From an uncultured Sphingomonas sp. (GTDB taxonomy: Bacteria > Pseudomonadota > Alphaproteobacteria > Sphingomonadales > Sphingomonadaceae): a stretch of DNA of 31,996 nucleotides. Below, piece after piece: positions 22,364-30,893 of the stretch. Position numbers and translations under genes: made by a program. The notes under the pieces are model-generated. The model saw nothing but the letters and a program-made list of their open reading frames with translations, was not told where the DNA came from and ran no database searches. The first letter of the stretch is position 1; each line of letters begins with the position of its first letter. The stretch spans positions 1-31,996 of the forward strand of contig NZ_CAKZHV010000016.1 of assembly GCF_936927845.1 (NCBI RefSeq). The letters run 5' to 3'.

Positions 22364-23101
22364 GTGGTTCTGAAAAGCGCGAAACTGAGGCTGCATCTAC
22401 TCGCGAGCCGCACGCACAAATGGCTCGCGATCATCATCGGCGCGCAGCTCCTGCTATGGTTCGCAAGCGGCGCCCTGATGAGCTTCCTGCCGATCGATCG
22501 GGTGCATGGCGATCACCTCGTTGACCGCAAAGCCGCGGCGCCCCTTCCCCGCGGCAGCACGTTCGCCCCACCATCGGCGATCGTAGGCGCAGCAGATGCG
22601 CCCATCGAGGCCATCACCTATCGCATGTGGCTTGGCCGCCCGGTCGCCGAGGTCGCGACAGCCAAGGGAACGCGCCTGTTCGACGCCGCGACGGGCCAAG
22701 CGCTGCCAGCACCAACGGCTCGTGAGGCCGAGGAGATCGCGCGTTTGGCATGGCGTGGCGGTGCTCGACCAGCGGCGAAGGTAGAGCGGATCGAGCGCGC
22801 CAGCCCCGAATATCGCGGCACGCTCCCCGCCTGGCGCGTCGCGTTCGCCGACCTCGATTCCACCCGCGTCTTTGTCGCGGCCGACACCGGTCGGATCTCG
22901 GCTGTCCGAACCGGCACTTGGCGGCTCTACGACTTCTTCTGGGGCCTTCACATCATGGATTGGACGAATCACGAGAACTTCAACACGCCCTGGCTGCTCG
23001 CCTTCGCGATCGGTGGGCTTGCGCTTTGGTTAGGGGGGGCAGTGCTTCTCTACATGCGATGGCCCAAAACGCGGCGTCGCAACATCGTGATCGAGGCATA
23101 A
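22364..23101 (+). CDS. PepSY-domain membrane protein
   Basis: The 245-residue protein has an N-terminal membrane helix (KWLAIIIGAQLLLWFASG), a periplasmic region with the PepSY-like pattern (PAWRVAFADLDSTRVFVAADTGRI), and a C-terminal helix after WGLHIMDWTNHENFNTP. The HKW near the first helix and the histidine in the last motif resemble haem-binding PepSY reductase-type proteins. It is the last gene of the copA-copB-cytochrome operon, 25 bp after the cytochrome. The start is uncertain: the GTG at 22364 lies right next to GAGGGAGGA, so initiation may be a few bases downstream at a non-ATG codon. An electron-transfer role with the cytochrome is inferred. Confidence 0.75.
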   Translation: MVLKSAKLRLHLLASRTHKWLAIIIGAQLLLWFASGALMSFLPIDRVHGDHLVDRKAAAPLPRGSTFAPPSAIVGAADAPIEAITYRMWLGRPVAEVATAKGTRLFDAATGQALPAPTAREAEEIARLAWRGGARPAAKVERIERASPEYRGTLPAWRVAFADLDSTRVFVAADTGRISAVRTGTWRLYDFFWGLHIMDWTNHENFNTPWLLAFAIGGLALWLGGAVLLYMRWPKTRRRNIVIEA

Positions 23102-23180
23102 TATACGCGGCTCAGGAGCGTAGCCCTCGGAAATAAAGTCCTGTTTCCTGACAATTTCTCGCGCGTTCTAGCACCCCGGG

Positions 23181-23208
23181 TGAGGGATAGCCGCCTCGCA
23201 CGCGTAGA
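23181..23208 (+). promoter_or_regulatory. candidate ECF-sigma promoter upstream of DUF305
   Basis: TGAGGGAT (23181-23188), 13 nt, GCGTAGA (23202-23208). It is the most divergent of the six sites in the -10 but perfect in the -35 and the spacing. The DUF305 start codon is 27 bp downstream. Confidence 0.7.
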
Positions 23209-23234
23209 AGTCTTAGAACCCAGGGAGATCAATA

Positions 23235-23627
23235 ATGCGCTTTGCACCAACATTCGCAGCTTTGGCGCTGCTCGCCACGCCCGCCCTCGCGCAGCAGAGC
23301 GGCGGAATGCAGGGCATGAACCACGGTCAGATGGCCGGCATGAACCACGACGACATGGCGGGCATGATGGCCGGCAATCCCTACGGCCAGGCCGAGATGG
23401 ACATGCATCAGAAGATGATGGCGGCCAAGCAGGGCGACGCGGCCGAAATGTGGACGCGCAAGATGATCGAGCATCACCGAGGCGCCATCGCCATGTCGCG
23501 CGTTGCGGTGCGTGACGCGCGCGACGCCGAGACCAAGCGCATGGCGCAGATGACGATCACGAAACAGGAAAAGGATATTGCCGAGCTGCAGGCGTGGCTC
23601 AGCAAGCACGGCAAGCGCCCGCAATAA
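23235..23627 (+). CDS. DUF305-family (CopM-like) periplasmic metal-binding protein
   Basis: The 130-residue protein has a signal peptide ending LAQQ and a Met/His-rich linker (GMNHGQMAGMNHDDMAGMM). A helical DUF305 domain follows, with the signature MIEHHRGAIAMSR and a downstream ITKQEKDIAELQAWL. DUF305 proteins such as CopM bind copper in the periplasm. The gene has an ECF-type promoter and ends just before a clear terminator. Confidence 0.88.
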   Translation: MRFAPTFAALALLATPALAQQSGGMQGMNHGQMAGMNHDDMAGMMAGNPYGQAEMDMHQKMMAAKQGDAAEMWTRKMIEHHRGAIAMSRVAVRDARDAETKRMAQMTITKQEKDIAELQAWLSKHGKRPQ

Positions 23628-23637
23628 GGGAGCGCTG

Positions 23638-23688
23638 CCCCGCCCTGTCGATCCCCCTACCCCCCGGCAGGGCGGGGATTTCCTTTTA
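23638..23688 (+). terminator. intrinsic terminator between DUF305 and DUF411 genes
   Basis: CCCCGCCCTG (23638-23647) pairs perfectly with CAGGGCGGGG (23668-23677) and is followed by the T-rich stretch ATTTCCTTTT. The ribosome site AGGAG of the DUF411 gene starts immediately after it. It would therefore limit how much DUF411 is made from the DUF305 promoter. Confidence 0.8.
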
Positions 23689-23695
23689 GGAGCTG

Positions 23696-24148
23696 ATGAT
23701 GAAGAATGGTGTTCGTGGCGCCGTCGCCGCCTTGCTAATGACCATCCCAGCGGTCGCATCGGCCGCGGCCGACATCGCCATGCACCGCGATCCGGGTTGC
23801 GGCTGTTGCGAGAAATGGGCGGCGCAGGTGCGTCAGCAGTTCGGCCGCAAGGTCCAGATCATCGACGATGATCGCCGTGAGGTGCTGCAGCGTAAGATCG
23901 GCCTGCCCGCTGACCTCGCGTCCTGCCATACCGCGATCATCGACGGCATGGCGTTTGAGGGACATGTCCCGATCGCGGACATGAAGCGCGCGCTGGCCCA
24001 GCATCCTAAAGGCGTGCGCGGCTTGGCCGTGGCCGGAATGCCGATGGGCTCACCGGGCATGGAGGTGCCCGGCATGAGAACCCAGCCCTATGACGTCATT
24101 GCGTTCGGTGCCGCTGGCCGGCGTGTCTTTGCTAGCCACGGCGCCTAA
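23696..24148 (+). CDS. DUF411-family exported metal-binding protein
   Basis: The 150-residue protein has a signal peptide (to about SAAAD) and the DUF411 signature HRDPGCGCCEKW near the N-terminus, a thioredoxin-like position. The family pattern SCHTAIIDGMAFEGHVPIADM follows further on. DUF411 proteins are found in copper and silver clusters and are thought to bind metal through the CxCC and Met/His residues; the exact function is not established. Two adjacent ATGs follow AGGAG; the first, at 23696, is used here and the second is equally possible. Confidence 0.88.
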   Translation: MMKNGVRGAVAALLMTIPAVASAAADIAMHRDPGCGCCEKWAAQVRQQFGRKVQIIDDDRREVLQRKIGLPADLASCHTAIIDGMAFEGHVPIADMKRALAQHPKGVRGLAVAGMPMGSPGMEVPGMRTQPYDVIAFGAAGRRVFASHGA

Positions 24149-24261
24149 ACGACAGGTTGTCTTGTGAGCGGCAAATCTTCCCCGGCGCTTCATGCCGGCA
24201 CTACGGCACCCGGCAAACCACCCGTATTGACCTCGGCGTTGACAATTGGGATAGTATCCGG

Positions 24262-24618
24262 GTGTTGAAAGCTCGTCTTTCTCTCTTGCTTCTTGTTGGA
24301 GCGTTGCTTGGCCTTTTGGGCCAAGGAATTGCGTATGCGGCCGGCCCATCGCTCTCACCCAAGATGGCGATGAGCCATGTCACCCCATCCCGCATGGATT
24401 GCGCGGGTATGGCGACCCCGGATCCGTCATCGGAACACCCATGCAAAGGACTGACGCTGGCGTGTATCGCCCAAATGGGATGCGTTGTTCCCATGACGTT
24501 TGAGAAGCCGGCAAGAGTGCTGAAGCGCTCGATCGCATCTCAAATCGTTATCTGGCCTGCCAGCCGGGCACTTGCCGGCCTCAACGTCGCTCCCGAGCCC
24601 GAACCGCCTACCGTTTGA
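24262..24618 (+). CDS. small exported Cys/Met-containing protein of unknown function
   Basis: The start is taken at the GTG at 24262, giving 118 residues with a signal peptide (LLLLVGALLGLLGQGIAYA). The frame is open upstream to a TTG, but that part looks non-coding. The mature protein has MDCAGM, HPCKGLTLAC and QMGCVVPM, four cysteines close to methionines, then a hydrophobic stretch. Similar small proteins precede cus-type efflux genes in Alphaproteobacteria. A copper-binding role is inferred, and no named domain is recognised. A TTGACC at 24227 with a weak -10 at 24250 would make the message nearly leaderless; I rate that promoter low. Confidence 0.6.
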   Translation: MLKARLSLLLLVGALLGLLGQGIAYAAGPSLSPKMAMSHVTPSRMDCAGMATPDPSSEHPCKGLTLACIAQMGCVVPMTFEKPARVLKRSIASQIVIWPASRALAGLNVAPEPEPPTV

Positions 24619-24688
24619 TCGAGTCAAGCCGTGTCAGGCTGCAGCCGTTCGCCGGTTGCGGCTCTGCCGATTTTAAATCTCGATCAAA
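24614..24688. repeat. 10-bp inverted repeat bracketing the leader of the next small gene
   Basis: TTTGATCGAG (24614-24623) and CTCGATCAAA (24679-24688) are exact complements 55 bp apart. The segment between them has further GC-rich complementarity (GCAGCC and GGTTGC). The left arm contains the stop codon of the preceding gene, and the right arm ends just before the ribosome site GGAAAG of the gene at 24701. It could fold the intergenic message or bind a dimeric protein. Confidence 0.5.
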
Positions 24689-24700
24689 TTGGAAAGTGAC

Positions 24701-24952
24701 ATGAAAACGTTCATCTTGGCGGTATTTGCCGCTAGCCTCGCCGCGTCGGCAGCGACGGCGGCCACATCTGAAAATAAAAGCAATGGTCATTGGGAGTGGC
24801 GTTCCAATTACCAGCCGGGCCCGCGGGCGCCGCTTCAAGCCCCACGTCGCGTATGGGTTACGGACGTTCCCCAGTCGAGCGCCTGCGTGTGCCCGATGAT
24901 GGAACGCGGTCGCGACGCCTGCATGTCAATGAAGGGCGGCCAGTCAACTTAA
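24701..24952 (+). CDS. small exported protein with a CVCPMM motif
   Basis: The ATG at 24701 follows GGAAAG and gives 83 residues. A signal peptide (MKTFILAVFAASLAASAATA) is followed by a short polar region. Three cysteines and several methionines follow near the C-terminus (ACVCPMMERGRDACMSMKGG). I do not recognise the family. The position between another small exported protein and the cus efflux operon, with a soft-metal-type motif, suggests metal binding. Confidence 0.6.
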   Translation: MKTFILAVFAASLAASAATAATSENKSNGHWEWRSNYQPGPRAPLQAPRRVWVTDVPQSSACVCPMMERGRDACMSMKGGQST

Positions 24953-24972
24953 GCTGGCGAGCCTGAACAGGT

Positions 24973-25004
24973 GCCGGGCTCCGATCAACCATTTGGAGCC
25001 CGGC
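24973..25004. terminator. hairpin upstream of the cus operon
   Basis: GCCGGGCTCC (24973-24982) and GGAGCCCGGC (24995-25004) form a perfect 10-bp stem with a 12-base loop. CATCATTATG follows, without a proper T-run. It probably ends the upstream transcript; it is 29 bp from the cusC-like start. Confidence 0.6.
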
Positions 25005-25033
25005 CATCATTATGACATGAAGGGACTAGAGGG

Positions 25034-26263
25034 ATGCGCGCATCCATGATGCTCGCGGTCGCCGCGCTCACGACGAGCGCCGCGCACGCGCAGACACTTA
25101 CCTATGACCAAGCGCTGCGCGATGCGGTTGCCAACGCCCCGGGAGCGGTTGCCGGTCGCGCGGGGGTCAGCGCCGCCCAAGCCGATGCACGTGCGGCGGG
25201 AAGCCTTCCGGACCCCCGTGTGTCGATCGGAATCGAGAATTATCCTGTCTCTGGGCCACCCGCCTTCTCCCTATCCAGAGACGACATGACGATGGGGCGT
25301 GTCGGTTTCCAACAGGACCTACCCAACCTTGCCAAGCGTCATGCCGCGCAAGCGCAGGCACGCGCCGTGATCGCAACGGCAGAAGCATCGCAAGCGACCA
25401 AGCTCCGGGAGGTGCGATTGGGAGCGGGGCAGGCATGGATCGACCTTGCTTATGCCGAGCGTCGACTAGCTGCCCTCGACACCGTTCTGCTATTCCTTCG
25501 ATCTCTCCCTTCCGCTGCGCGGGCCGCCGTGACGACCGGTTCGGTCCGCCCTGGTCAGACACTGACGACCGATCAGGAGATCGCGGCACTCGACGACCGC
25601 CGCGACGAGTTGATGGCCGCCGTTGCGCGCGCCCGCGCGATGCTGGCTCGCTGGACCGGCGTATCGGCGCCCGAGATTGCCGGCGATATGCCCGCGATCG
25701 ATCTGGCTCCGGCGCGGCTGCGGGACGCGCTCAGCCTTCACTCCGACATGGTTCTCGCCGAGGCCGGTATTCAGCGCGCCCAGGCCGACGTGGATGCGGC
25801 GCGAGCGGAGAAGCGACCCGATTGGGGGGTAGAGGTAGCTTATCAACGCCGTGACCCCCGGTATGGCGACATGGTGTCGGCGGGAGTTTCGATGAGCCTG
25901 CCGCTGTTCGCTCGATCGCGTCAGAACCCGCGCATCGAAGCCCGCAAATCCGCACAGGCGCAGGCCGAGGCCGCGCGCGAAGAAACCCGGCGCACATTGG
26001 CAGCCGATCTGGAGGCCGCGCTGGCGGACCACCAAATGCATCACAGCCAATGGCAGCGCGCGCGCGACGTGCTCCTTCCGCTCGCTCGGAAGCGAGCCGA
26101 TCTGGAGATAGCGAGCTACTCTGCCGGTCGCGCGAGTCTTGCGGATGCCATCGAAGCCAAGACCGCGCTCGCCGACGCCGAGCTGACCGTGCTCGACCGT
26201 GAGGCGCTCGTCGCCGCAGACTCTGTCCGCCTCACCATTACCTTCGGGAGCGCCGATCGATGA
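25034..26263 (+). CDS. cusC: TolC-family outer membrane factor, CusC-like
   Basis: The 409-residue protein has a signal peptide (ending AHAQ) and the two helical repeats of the outer membrane efflux family, with the typical DPRVSIGIENYP region and a late SLPLFARSR. It starts at the ATG at 25034 after AGAGGG and overlaps the adaptor gene by four bases (ATGA). With the next two genes it forms a tripartite Cu(I)/Ag(I) pump. It differs clearly from the CzcC-like protein at the window start. Confidence 0.87.
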   Translation: MRASMMLAVAALTTSAAHAQTLTYDQALRDAVANAPGAVAGRAGVSAAQADARAAGSLPDPRVSIGIENYPVSGPPAFSLSRDDMTMGRVGFQQDLPNLAKRHAAQAQARAVIATAEASQATKLREVRLGAGQAWIDLAYAERRLAALDTVLLFLRSLPSAARAAVTTGSVRPGQTLTTDQEIAALDDRRDELMAAVARARAMLARWTGVSAPEIAGDMPAIDLAPARLRDALSLHSDMVLAEAGIQRAQADVDAARAEKRPDWGVEVAYQRRDPRYGDMVSAGVSMSLPLFARSRQNPRIEARKSAQAQAEAAREETRRTLAADLEAALADHQMHHSQWQRARDVLLPLARKRADLEIASYSAGRASLADAIEAKTALADAELTVLDREALVAADSVRLTITFGSADR

Positions 26264-27759
26264 GCGACACTACCATTACCCGCGCCCGCCTTGTCACCGC
26301 GGTAAGCGCGCTGGTGCTGGTCGCAGGGGGCGTGGGCTTCGGGCTCGCGAAACTTGGCACGTCCTCGGCTGCCGATCAAACGGCATCCCCAGCCCCGCAG
26401 AAGAAGATCCTCTACTGGTATGATCCGATGATCCCGGGGGAGCGGCACGACGGCCCGGGTCTCTCGTCGATGGGGATGAAACTGATCCCCCGCTATGCCG
26501 ACGAGGGCGCAGGCGGTAGCGCCGCACCGGGCGTAGCGATCGATCCGGCCAGCGTCCAGCGGCTCGGCGCGCGGATCGTCACGGTCGAACGCGGATCGTT
26601 GTCAAACTCGGCCTCGGCAACCGGCAGCATCGAGTTCAATGACCGCAACGTTGCGGTCGTGCAGGCACGCAGCGGCGGCTTCGTTCAGCGCGTCTATGCG
26701 CGCGCGCCAGGCGATGTCGTGCCGGCAGGCGCCCCGCTCGCCGATATCCTTGTGCCCGAATGGGCGGGCGCGCAGGCGGAGTATCTCGCCGTGCGCCGCA
26801 CCGGGGATGCCGGGCTCACGCGGGCGGCACGAGAGCGCCTGTTGCTTCTCGGGATGCCCGCCGGATCGATTGCATCGGCGGAGTGGCGCGGCCGACCGCA
26901 AGGTGTGACGACGATCAGCACGCCCGTGGGGGGCGTCATCAAGACGCTCGGCGTCCGACAGGGGATGACGGTCGCGCAAGGACAGACACTGGCGGAGGTG
27001 AACGGCCTCGCCACCGTGTGGCTGAACGCGGCTGTCCCTGAGGCCCTCGCAGGAAACCTGCGGATCGGCACGCCCGTCATCGCCACGCTGGCGGCTTTCC
27101 CGGGCGAAAGCTTCAGGGGCCGCATCGCTGCGATCCTGCCCCAGGCCGAGGCAGCGAGCCGCACGCTCACAATCCGCGTCGAGCTCCCCAACCGTGCCGG
27201 CCGGTTGCGCCCCGGTATGTTCGCCAGCGTGGCGCTCGACCAGGGGAGCCGCGATGCACTCCTTGTTCCGAGTGAGGCCGTGATCCGGACCGGCCGGCGC
27301 ACACTCGTCATGTTGGCAGGGCCGGGTGGACGCTTTCGACCCGCCGAGGTTCGCACTGGCGCAGAAGGCGGCGGCAAAACCGAGATAGTCGCCGGCCTGA
27401 CCGAGGGTGAGAAGGTTGTGGCGTCGGGCCAGTTCCTGATCGACTCCGAAGCGAGCCTCGCTGGCCTCGATGCGCGTCCGATTGGTGTCGAAGCGTCACC
27501 CGCAACAAAGCCGGCCGTGAAACCCACCGCGTCGATCTACGAGACGGTCGGCAGCATCGAGGCGATCGATCGCAGTTCCGTCACCCTGTCCCATCAGCCC
27601 GTTCCGGCGATCGGCTGGCCGGCCATGACAATGACGTTCCGCGTCGCCGATCCCGCGTTGGTGCGTGGGTATCGCAAGGGTGAGCGGGTGCGGTTCGGCT
27701 TTGATCAACCCGCCGATGGTCCAACGCTGCGCCGCATGACGCGCGAGGCTGGGCGATGA
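26260..27759 (+). CDS. cusB: RND periplasmic adaptor CusB with C-terminal CusF-like domain
   Basis: The 499-residue protein has an N-terminal membrane anchor and a heavy-metal-binding segment (ILYWYDPMIPGERHDG, then SSMGMKLIPRY). The usual adaptor domains follow (barrel-sandwich and beta-barrel around residues 130-390). At the C-terminus, about residues 423-499, a CusF-like domain is fused, recognised by IGWPAMTMTFRV, which holds the Trp and Met residues that cap Cu(I) in CusF. The fusion places a copper chaperone on the adaptor itself. The gene overlaps both neighbours by four bases (ATGA each time), showing a tightly coupled cus operon. Confidence 0.92.
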   Translation: MSDTTITRARLVTAVSALVLVAGGVGFGLAKLGTSSAADQTASPAPQKKILYWYDPMIPGERHDGPGLSSMGMKLIPRYADEGAGGSAAPGVAIDPASVQRLGARIVTVERGSLSNSASATGSIEFNDRNVAVVQARSGGFVQRVYARAPGDVVPAGAPLADILVPEWAGAQAEYLAVRRTGDAGLTRAARERLLLLGMPAGSIASAEWRGRPQGVTTISTPVGGVIKTLGVRQGMTVAQGQTLAEVNGLATVWLNAAVPEALAGNLRIGTPVIATLAAFPGESFRGRIAAILPQAEAASRTLTIRVELPNRAGRLRPGMFASVALDQGSRDALLVPSEAVIRTGRRTLVMLAGPGGRFRPAEVRTGAEGGGKTEIVAGLTEGEKVVASGQFLIDSEASLAGLDARPIGVEASPATKPAVKPTASIYETVGSIEAIDRSSVTLSHQPVPAIGWPAMTMTFRVADPALVRGYRKGERVRFGFDQPADGPTLRRMTREAGR

Positions 27760-30700
27760 TTGCCGCGATCATCCGCTGGTCGGTCGCGAACCGCTTCCTC
27801 GTCGTCCTGGCGGCCATCGCGCTCGCCATGGCCGGGGTGTTCGCAATGCGTGCCACCCCCGTCGATGCGCTCCCCGACCTGTCCGACACGCAGGTCATCA
27901 TCCGCACGAGCTGGCCGGGCCAAGCCCCGCAGATCGTCGAGAACCAGGTGACGTATCCGCTCACCACGACGATGCTGTCCGTGCCTGGCGCGAAAACCGT
28001 GCGCGGCTATTCGTTCTTCGGCGACAGCTACGTCTATGTCCTCTTCGAGGATGGGACCGACCTCTATTGGGCGCGCTCACGCGTGCTGGAGTATCTGAGC
28101 CAGGTGCAGGGACGGCTTCCCCAAGGCGCGCAGGCCGCGCTGGGTCCTGATGCGACGGGGGTCGGCTGGGTCTATGAATACACGCTGTTGGACCGCACCG
28201 GCCGCCGTGACCTGTCGCAGCTCCGATCCTTGCAGGACTGGTTCCTACGTTATGAACTGAAAACGCTGCCCGGCGTTGCGGAGGTGGCGAGCATCGGCGG
28301 AATGGTGAAGCAATATCAGGTGCTGCTCGACCCGACGCGGCTCGCCGCATTCGGTGTCACGCACACTCAGGCCGTCGATGCCATTCGCCGCGCCAATCAG
28401 GAGGCCGGCGGGTCCGTCCTCGAGCTGGGCGAAGCCGAATATATGGTGCGCGCGTCAGGTTACTTGCGCACCGTCGACGATTTCCGCGCGATCCCGCTCA
28501 AGGTCGCCGGTGCCGGCGTCCCCGTTACCTTGGGCGACGTCGCGTCGATCCAGATCGGCCCCGAGATGCGCCGCGGCATCGCCGAGCTGAACGGCGAAGG
28601 CGAGGTCGCGGGCGGAGTCGTCATCCTGCGTCAGGGCAAGAATGCACGGCAGACGATCGAAGCCGTCAAGGCCAAGCTCGCGGAACTGAAAGCGAGCCTT
28701 CCCCCCGGCGTCGAGATCGTCACCACCTATGACCGCTCGCAATTGATCGACCGCGCGGTGGAGAATTTGACGGGCAAGCTGATCGAGGAGTTCGTCGTCG
28801 TCGCGATCATCTGCGGGTTGTTTCTGTGGCATGTCCGGTCTGCGCTGGTCGCGATCGTCACCTTGCCTCTGGGGGTGCTCGCGGCCTTGCTCGTCATGCG
28901 TGTGCAGGGGGTGAACGCCAACATCATGTCTTTGGGCGGTATCGCCATCGCGATCGGCGCGATGGTCGATGCCGCGATCGTGATGATCGAGAACGCGCAC
29001 AAGCGGATCGAGCGATGGGAACACGACCATCCGGGCGTGGCGCTGGCGGGCGAGGAACGCTGGCGCGTCATCACCGAGGCCGCGGCCGAGGTCGGGCCGG
29101 CGCTGTTCTTCAGCCTCGTCATCATCACGCTGTCGTTCGTGCCGGTGTTCACGCTCGAAGCGCAGGAGGGACGGCTGTTCGCCCCGCTCGCCTTCACCAA
29201 GAGCTATGCGATGGCGGCAGCGGCGATCCTGTCGGTAACGCTCGTGCCGGTCCTGATGGGATGGCTGATCCGGGGACGCATTCCGGCCGAGAACGACAAC
29301 ATTATCAACCGCGTGCTCACCCGTGCCTATCGCCCGGCGCTCGACCGCGTGTTGGCGCGGCCTTGGGCGGCGATCGGCATCGCCGCCCTGGTACTGGCGA
29401 CGACGGCATGGCCGCTGACCCGATTGGGTGGCGAGTTCATCCCGACGATGGATGAGGGCGATCTGCTCTACATGCCGTCCGCGCTTCCCGGCCTTTCGGC
29501 CGCGAGCGCCTCGGCCCTGCTCCAGCGCACAGACCGGCTGATAAAAACCGTTCCCGAGGTCAAAACCGTGTTCGGCAAAGCCGGGCGCGCCGAGACCGCG
29601 ACCGACCCGGCACCGCTCGAGATGTTCGAGACGACCATCCAATTCAAGCCGCGCGATCAATGGCGCGCGGGGATGACGCCGGCAAAGCTGGTGGAGGAGC
29701 TGGACCGCACAGTGCGCGTGCCCGGCCTCACGAACGTATGGGTGCCTCCGATCCGCAATCGGATCGATATGCTCGCGACCGGCATCAAGAGTCCCATCGG
29801 GGTGAAAGTGTCGGGGTCCAACCTCTCCGAGCTGGACCGCATCGCCGGCAGCATCGAACGTGTCGCCAGGACCGTGCCGGGCGTCAGCTCGGCATTGGCA
29901 GAACGGTTGACCGGAGGCCGCTATGTCGATGTCGATATCGATCGGGTGACCGCGGGGCGCTACGGTCTCAACATCGCCGATGTGCAGGAGATTGTGTCCG
30001 GCGCGATCGGCGGCGAGACGATCGGCCAGACGGTGGAGGGCCTTGCCCGCTACCCGATCAGCGTCCGCTACCCCCGCGAGCTGCGTGACAGTCTGGAGGG
30101 ACTGCGAACTCTCCCAATCGTCACCGCATCGGGTCAGCAGATCACACTCGGCACCGTCGCATCCGTGTCGATCGCGGAAGGTCCACCGATGCTCAAGACG
30201 GAAAATGGTCGAATCTCGACATGGGTCTATGTCGACGTGCGCGGGCGCGACCTGGCCTCCACGGTCGCCGATCTGCGCCGTGCTGTTGGCAAAGATGTTC
30301 GGCTCAGCCCCGGCGTCTCGATCGCCTATTCCGGACAATTCGAGTATCTGCAGCGTGCCGAGGCTCGGTTGATGCTCGTCGTGCCGGCGACACTCGCGAT
30401 CATCTTCCTTCTCCTCTACCTTACCTTCGGTCGCCTCGACGAGGCGGCGCTTATCATGGGCACACTGCCCTTCGCGCTGACCGGCGGCATCTGGACATTA
30501 TGGCTGCTCGGCTATGCGCAATCGGTCGCCACAGGTGTCGGGTTCATCGCGCTCGCCGGCGTGTCGGCGGAGTTCGGCGTCGTCATGCTGATCTACCTGA
30601 AACACGCATTGGCCGAGCGCGGGCCGTCACCGTCGGGCGAGCAAGTATCGGAAGCGATCAGGGAGGGCGCGCTGTTGCGGGTACGTCCCAAGGCGATGAC

Positions 30701-30893
30701 CGTCGCTGTCATCGTCGCCGGGCTGTTCCCCGTGCTGATCGGGCATGGCGCCGGATCGGAGGTGATGAGCCGGATCGCCGCGCCGATGATCGGTGGAATG
30801 CTGACCGCCCCTTTCCTCTCCATGTTCATCCTGCCAGCCGCCTACTTGCTCTTGCGGCGGCGAGCTTCAACCCGCCCCGAAAGGAAGATCTGA
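27756..30893 (+). CDS. cusA: RND efflux pump CusA, heavy-metal (Cu/Ag) type
   Basis: The 1045-residue protein has the full RND layout: a first helix, a large periplasmic loop, a helix bundle, a second periplasmic loop and a final helix bundle. Heavy-metal-type features include DALPDLSDTQVIIRTSWPGQ near the N-terminus, SLGGIAIAIGAMVDAAIVMIEN in helix 4 with the proton-relay aspartate, and LMLVVPATLAIIFLLLY. It exports Cu(I) or Ag(I) from periplasm or cytoplasm, driven by protons. Copper over divalent metals is inferred from the CusB-F fusion and the cusF gene that follows. Confidence 0.93.
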   Translation: MIAAIIRWSVANRFLVVLAAIALAMAGVFAMRATPVDALPDLSDTQVIIRTSWPGQAPQIVENQVTYPLTTTMLSVPGAKTVRGYSFFGDSYVYVLFEDGTDLYWARSRVLEYLSQVQGRLPQGAQAALGPDATGVGWVYEYTLLDRTGRRDLSQLRSLQDWFLRYELKTLPGVAEVASIGGMVKQYQVLLDPTRLAAFGVTHTQAVDAIRRANQEAGGSVLELGEAEYMVRASGYLRTVDDFRAIPLKVAGAGVPVTLGDVASIQIGPEMRRGIAELNGEGEVAGGVVILRQGKNARQTIEAVKAKLAELKASLPPGVEIVTTYDRSQLIDRAVENLTGKLIEEFVVVAIICGLFLWHVRSALVAIVTLPLGVLAALLVMRVQGVNANIMSLGGIAIAIGAMVDAAIVMIENAHKRIERWEHDHPGVALAGEERWRVITEAAAEVGPALFFSLVIITLSFVPVFTLEAQEGRLFAPLAFTKSYAMAAAAILSVTLVPVLMGWLIRGRIPAENDNIINRVLTRAYRPALDRVLARPWAAIGIAALVLATTAWPLTRLGGEFIPTMDEGDLLYMPSALPGLSAASASALLQRTDRLIKTVPEVKTVFGKAGRAETATDPAPLEMFETTIQFKPRDQWRAGMTPAKLVEELDRTVRVPGLTNVWVPPIRNRIDMLATGIKSPIGVKVSGSNLSELDRIAGSIERVARTVPGVSSALAERLTGGRYVDVDIDRVTAGRYGLNIADVQEIVSGAIGGETIGQTVEGLARYPISVRYPRELRDSLEGLRTLPIVTASGQQITLGTVASVSIAEGPPMLKTENGRISTWVYVDVRGRDLASTVADLRRAVGKDVRLSPGVSIAYSGQFEYLQRAEARLMLVVPATLAIIFLLLYLTFGRLDEAALIMGTLPFALTGGIWTLWLLGYAQSVATGVGFIALAGVSAEFGVVMLIYLKHALAERGPSPSGEQVSEAIREGALLRVRPKAMTVAVIVAGLFPVLIGHGAGSEVMSRIAAPMIGGMLTAPFLSMFILPAAYLLLRRRASTRPERKI

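Noticed and set aside
24227..24255. Possible promoter TTGACC with GATAGT before the gene at 24262
   Set aside because: The -10 is weak and the exact pairing ambiguous (17- or 19-bp spacer, no dyad), so it is mentioned only in the gene entry.
24157..24261. Upstream TTG start for the small exported protein at 24262
   Set aside because: The added 35 residues precede a clean signal peptide and show no coding character.
28455..30338. 627-codon minus-strand open frame inside cusA
   Set aside because: Shadow of the RND pump gene; low-complexity Asp/Arg/Gln composition, with no ribosome site or domain.
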